Source of the DNA: Verrucomicrobiia bacterium | GTDB lineage: Bacteria > Verrucomicrobiota > Verrucomicrobiia > Verrucomicrobiales > Akkermansiaceae | Assembly: GCA_030432565.1 (NCBI GenBank) | Contig: JAUIGV010000007.1 | Coordinates: 143,268-207,267, forward strand | Reading direction: 5' to 3' | DNA: 64,000 nt | Shown here: positions 62,927-64,000 of the stretch, one piece after another | How positions within the stretch are numbered: position 1 is the first letter of the stretch | Layout of the letters: each line of letters starts with the position of its first letter | Made by a program: the position numbers and the translations under genes | The notes under the pieces: model-generated | What the model saw: the letters and a program-made list of their open reading frames with translations, nothing else | What the model was told of the DNA's origin: nothing | Databases searched by the model: none

Positions 62927-63595
62927 TGGAAGGCTCCCGACAACCATGTCGCGGCTTTTGACGCCAACGGAATGCAGGTCGGAATTGTATCAGTAACCGC
63001 CTCCCCCTTCGAAACTCCGATACACATGGAAAAGTTGCTCTCCTGGCACACCAAGGAAGAGAACGACTCCATTCTTCACCCTCTACTTCGGATCGCCGTG
63101 TTCAACGTTGTCTTTCTAGCCATCCATTCCAAGATAGCAACGGTCGCCTCTCGCGCGTCTTGACCAACCTCATGCTGCTTCGGGCAGGCTATGCCTACGC
63201 TTCTCTCGAAAGCGTCATCGAGCACAACAAGGAAGCCTACTATCTGGCCTTGAGGCGGACGCAGACCTCCTTTCAAAAAGGGGCAGACTGGGAACCGTGG
63301 GTTATCTTTTTCCTCCGCTCTCTCAAATCACAAACCGAGCGCCTGCGGGAACGTCTTTCGAATTCTCCGGTGGCGGGCTATCAAACTGCGCCTCCTGCCG
63401 ACATTTCCCCGCTTGCGGGACGACTCCTCAAGCTGCTCGCAGAGAGAGACCTTATCGGTCGGTGAAGCAGCCAAGTTACTTGAAGCGAATCGGAACACTC
63501 TGAAGGGCAAGTTCACCGAGCTAATCGAGAACGGCTACGCCGAACTTCGAGGCAAAGGACGAGGAGTGCACTACCGTTCCGTATCAAAGGTAAAT
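62927..63595 (+). pseudogene. Fic-family (AMP-transferase) protein, truncated and frameshifted
   Basis: Three frames together give a Fic protein: WKAPDNHVAAFDANGMQVGI and VTASPFETPIHMEKLLSWH from 62927; then, after a shift near 63126, FQDSNGRLSRVLTNLMLLRA containing most of the catalytic HPFxDGNGR motif (the His-Pro codons fall at the shift); then, after a second shift within GAGAGAGA near 63440, LSVGEAAKLLEANRNTLKGK, a winged-helix C-terminus. The N-terminus before WKAPDN is missing, with a TAG directly upstream. It lies on the opposite strand to the metal genes at the island's right edge. Confidence 0.8.
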
Positions 63596-63706
63596 TTCAG
63601 ATGCGGACTTTCCGGAGCCGCTATGAGGGAAGACAGTTCCAGCTTCTGGTTCCCCAGTCGGTCCCTCCGAGCCTTCCTGCTCACCGGTTCGAGAGGCACT
63701 TGATAT

Positions 63707-63770
63707 CACACGGAAAACACACAGTTTTTTTCAGGAATCGCGTTCTCTCACCCGTGTTTTGGAACACCGC
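63707..63770 (+). repeat. 64-bp direct repeat, right end of metal island
   Basis: Partner of 50479-50542 with one mismatch, in the same orientation. The two copies enclose about 13.2 kb that holds all of the metal genes. Confidence 0.8.
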
Positions 63771-64000
63771 TTTGCCACTGCTCTCGCGGCCTAATTTGCG
63801 CGGTAAAGGCCTCGAATTCTTCCCCAAACAAGAGTGGTTTTCTTCACCCTTTTCGAGCCACCTTGCACCGGATCCTGTTGCCTCATTAAAGGAGGACACC
63901 ATACGGTGACTGGATGAGCGCTCCATTGCCTCATTTACGAGGACACCGTAGCGGCTTGGTTTTTTGGTTCTTCCCTTGCTGAGGAAGGGCTGCCGGAGCG
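63771..64000. other. Right flank without a recognisable gene
   Basis: The first part shows diverged similarity to 50543-50650, continuing the flanking repeat. At 63883-63952 two imperfect copies of CCTCATTAAAGGAGGACACC (second copy CCTCATTTACGAGGACACC) stand in tandem. Nothing else is supportable. Confidence 0.4.

Overview
The window reads as chromosomal DNA of a Verrucomicrobiota bacterium, probably Verrucomicrobiales. The basis is moderately high G+C, ECF sigma factors paired with large Ser/Thr kinase-WD40 proteins, big secreted BspA-like and calcium-binding-repeat proteins, and a MoxR/DUF58/BatA/VWA operon. The phylum call is inference from gene content; no rRNA gene is present.

Layout. 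(1) 1-8264, minus strand: a tightly coupled MoxR-DUF58-BatA-VWA-DUF4175-like operon, with the last gene running off the left edge. (2) 8493-12009, minus: an HNH nuclease, then an ECF sigma factor overlapping a kinase with an atypical active site. (3) 12.0-13.48 kb: decayed coding remnants. (4) 13.48-50.03 kb: an accessory region built from duplicated parts. It has two modules of ECF sigma plus giant kinase-WD40 protein (13484-19867 and 35037-41385), seven intact large secreted proteins (LRR_5/BspA, beta-helix, thrombospondin-type-3/F5-8C/LamG), a two-lobed alpha/beta hydrolase, one intact sulfotransferase with two broken copies, and a decayed LRR_5 gene. (5) 50.4-63.9 kb: a minus-strand copper/silver-type resistance island (P-type ATPase, CusABC-like efflux, YHS-like lipoproteins, a Cys-rich leader protein). 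It lies between 64-bp direct repeats that differ at one base, next to a tRNA/tmRNA 3'-end fragment and a frameshifted Fic gene.

How the genes may work together. Ten copies of one promoter-like element (TGAC or TGGC, about 18-19 bases, then GCGC) precede the two kinase genes, most secreted-protein transcription units and the sulfotransferase copies. The simplest reading is that the ECF sigma factors encoded here switch on their own kinase gene and a shared set of secreted proteins plus a sulfotransferase. All seven intact secreted proteins end in the same kind of short C-terminal module (ERSxDLxxWE ... YRLR), which may be a sorting or attachment domain. This co-regulated set is the most interesting candidate system in the window. 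The metal island is a conventional efflux system that looks horizontally acquired, with one disrupted outer-membrane gene.
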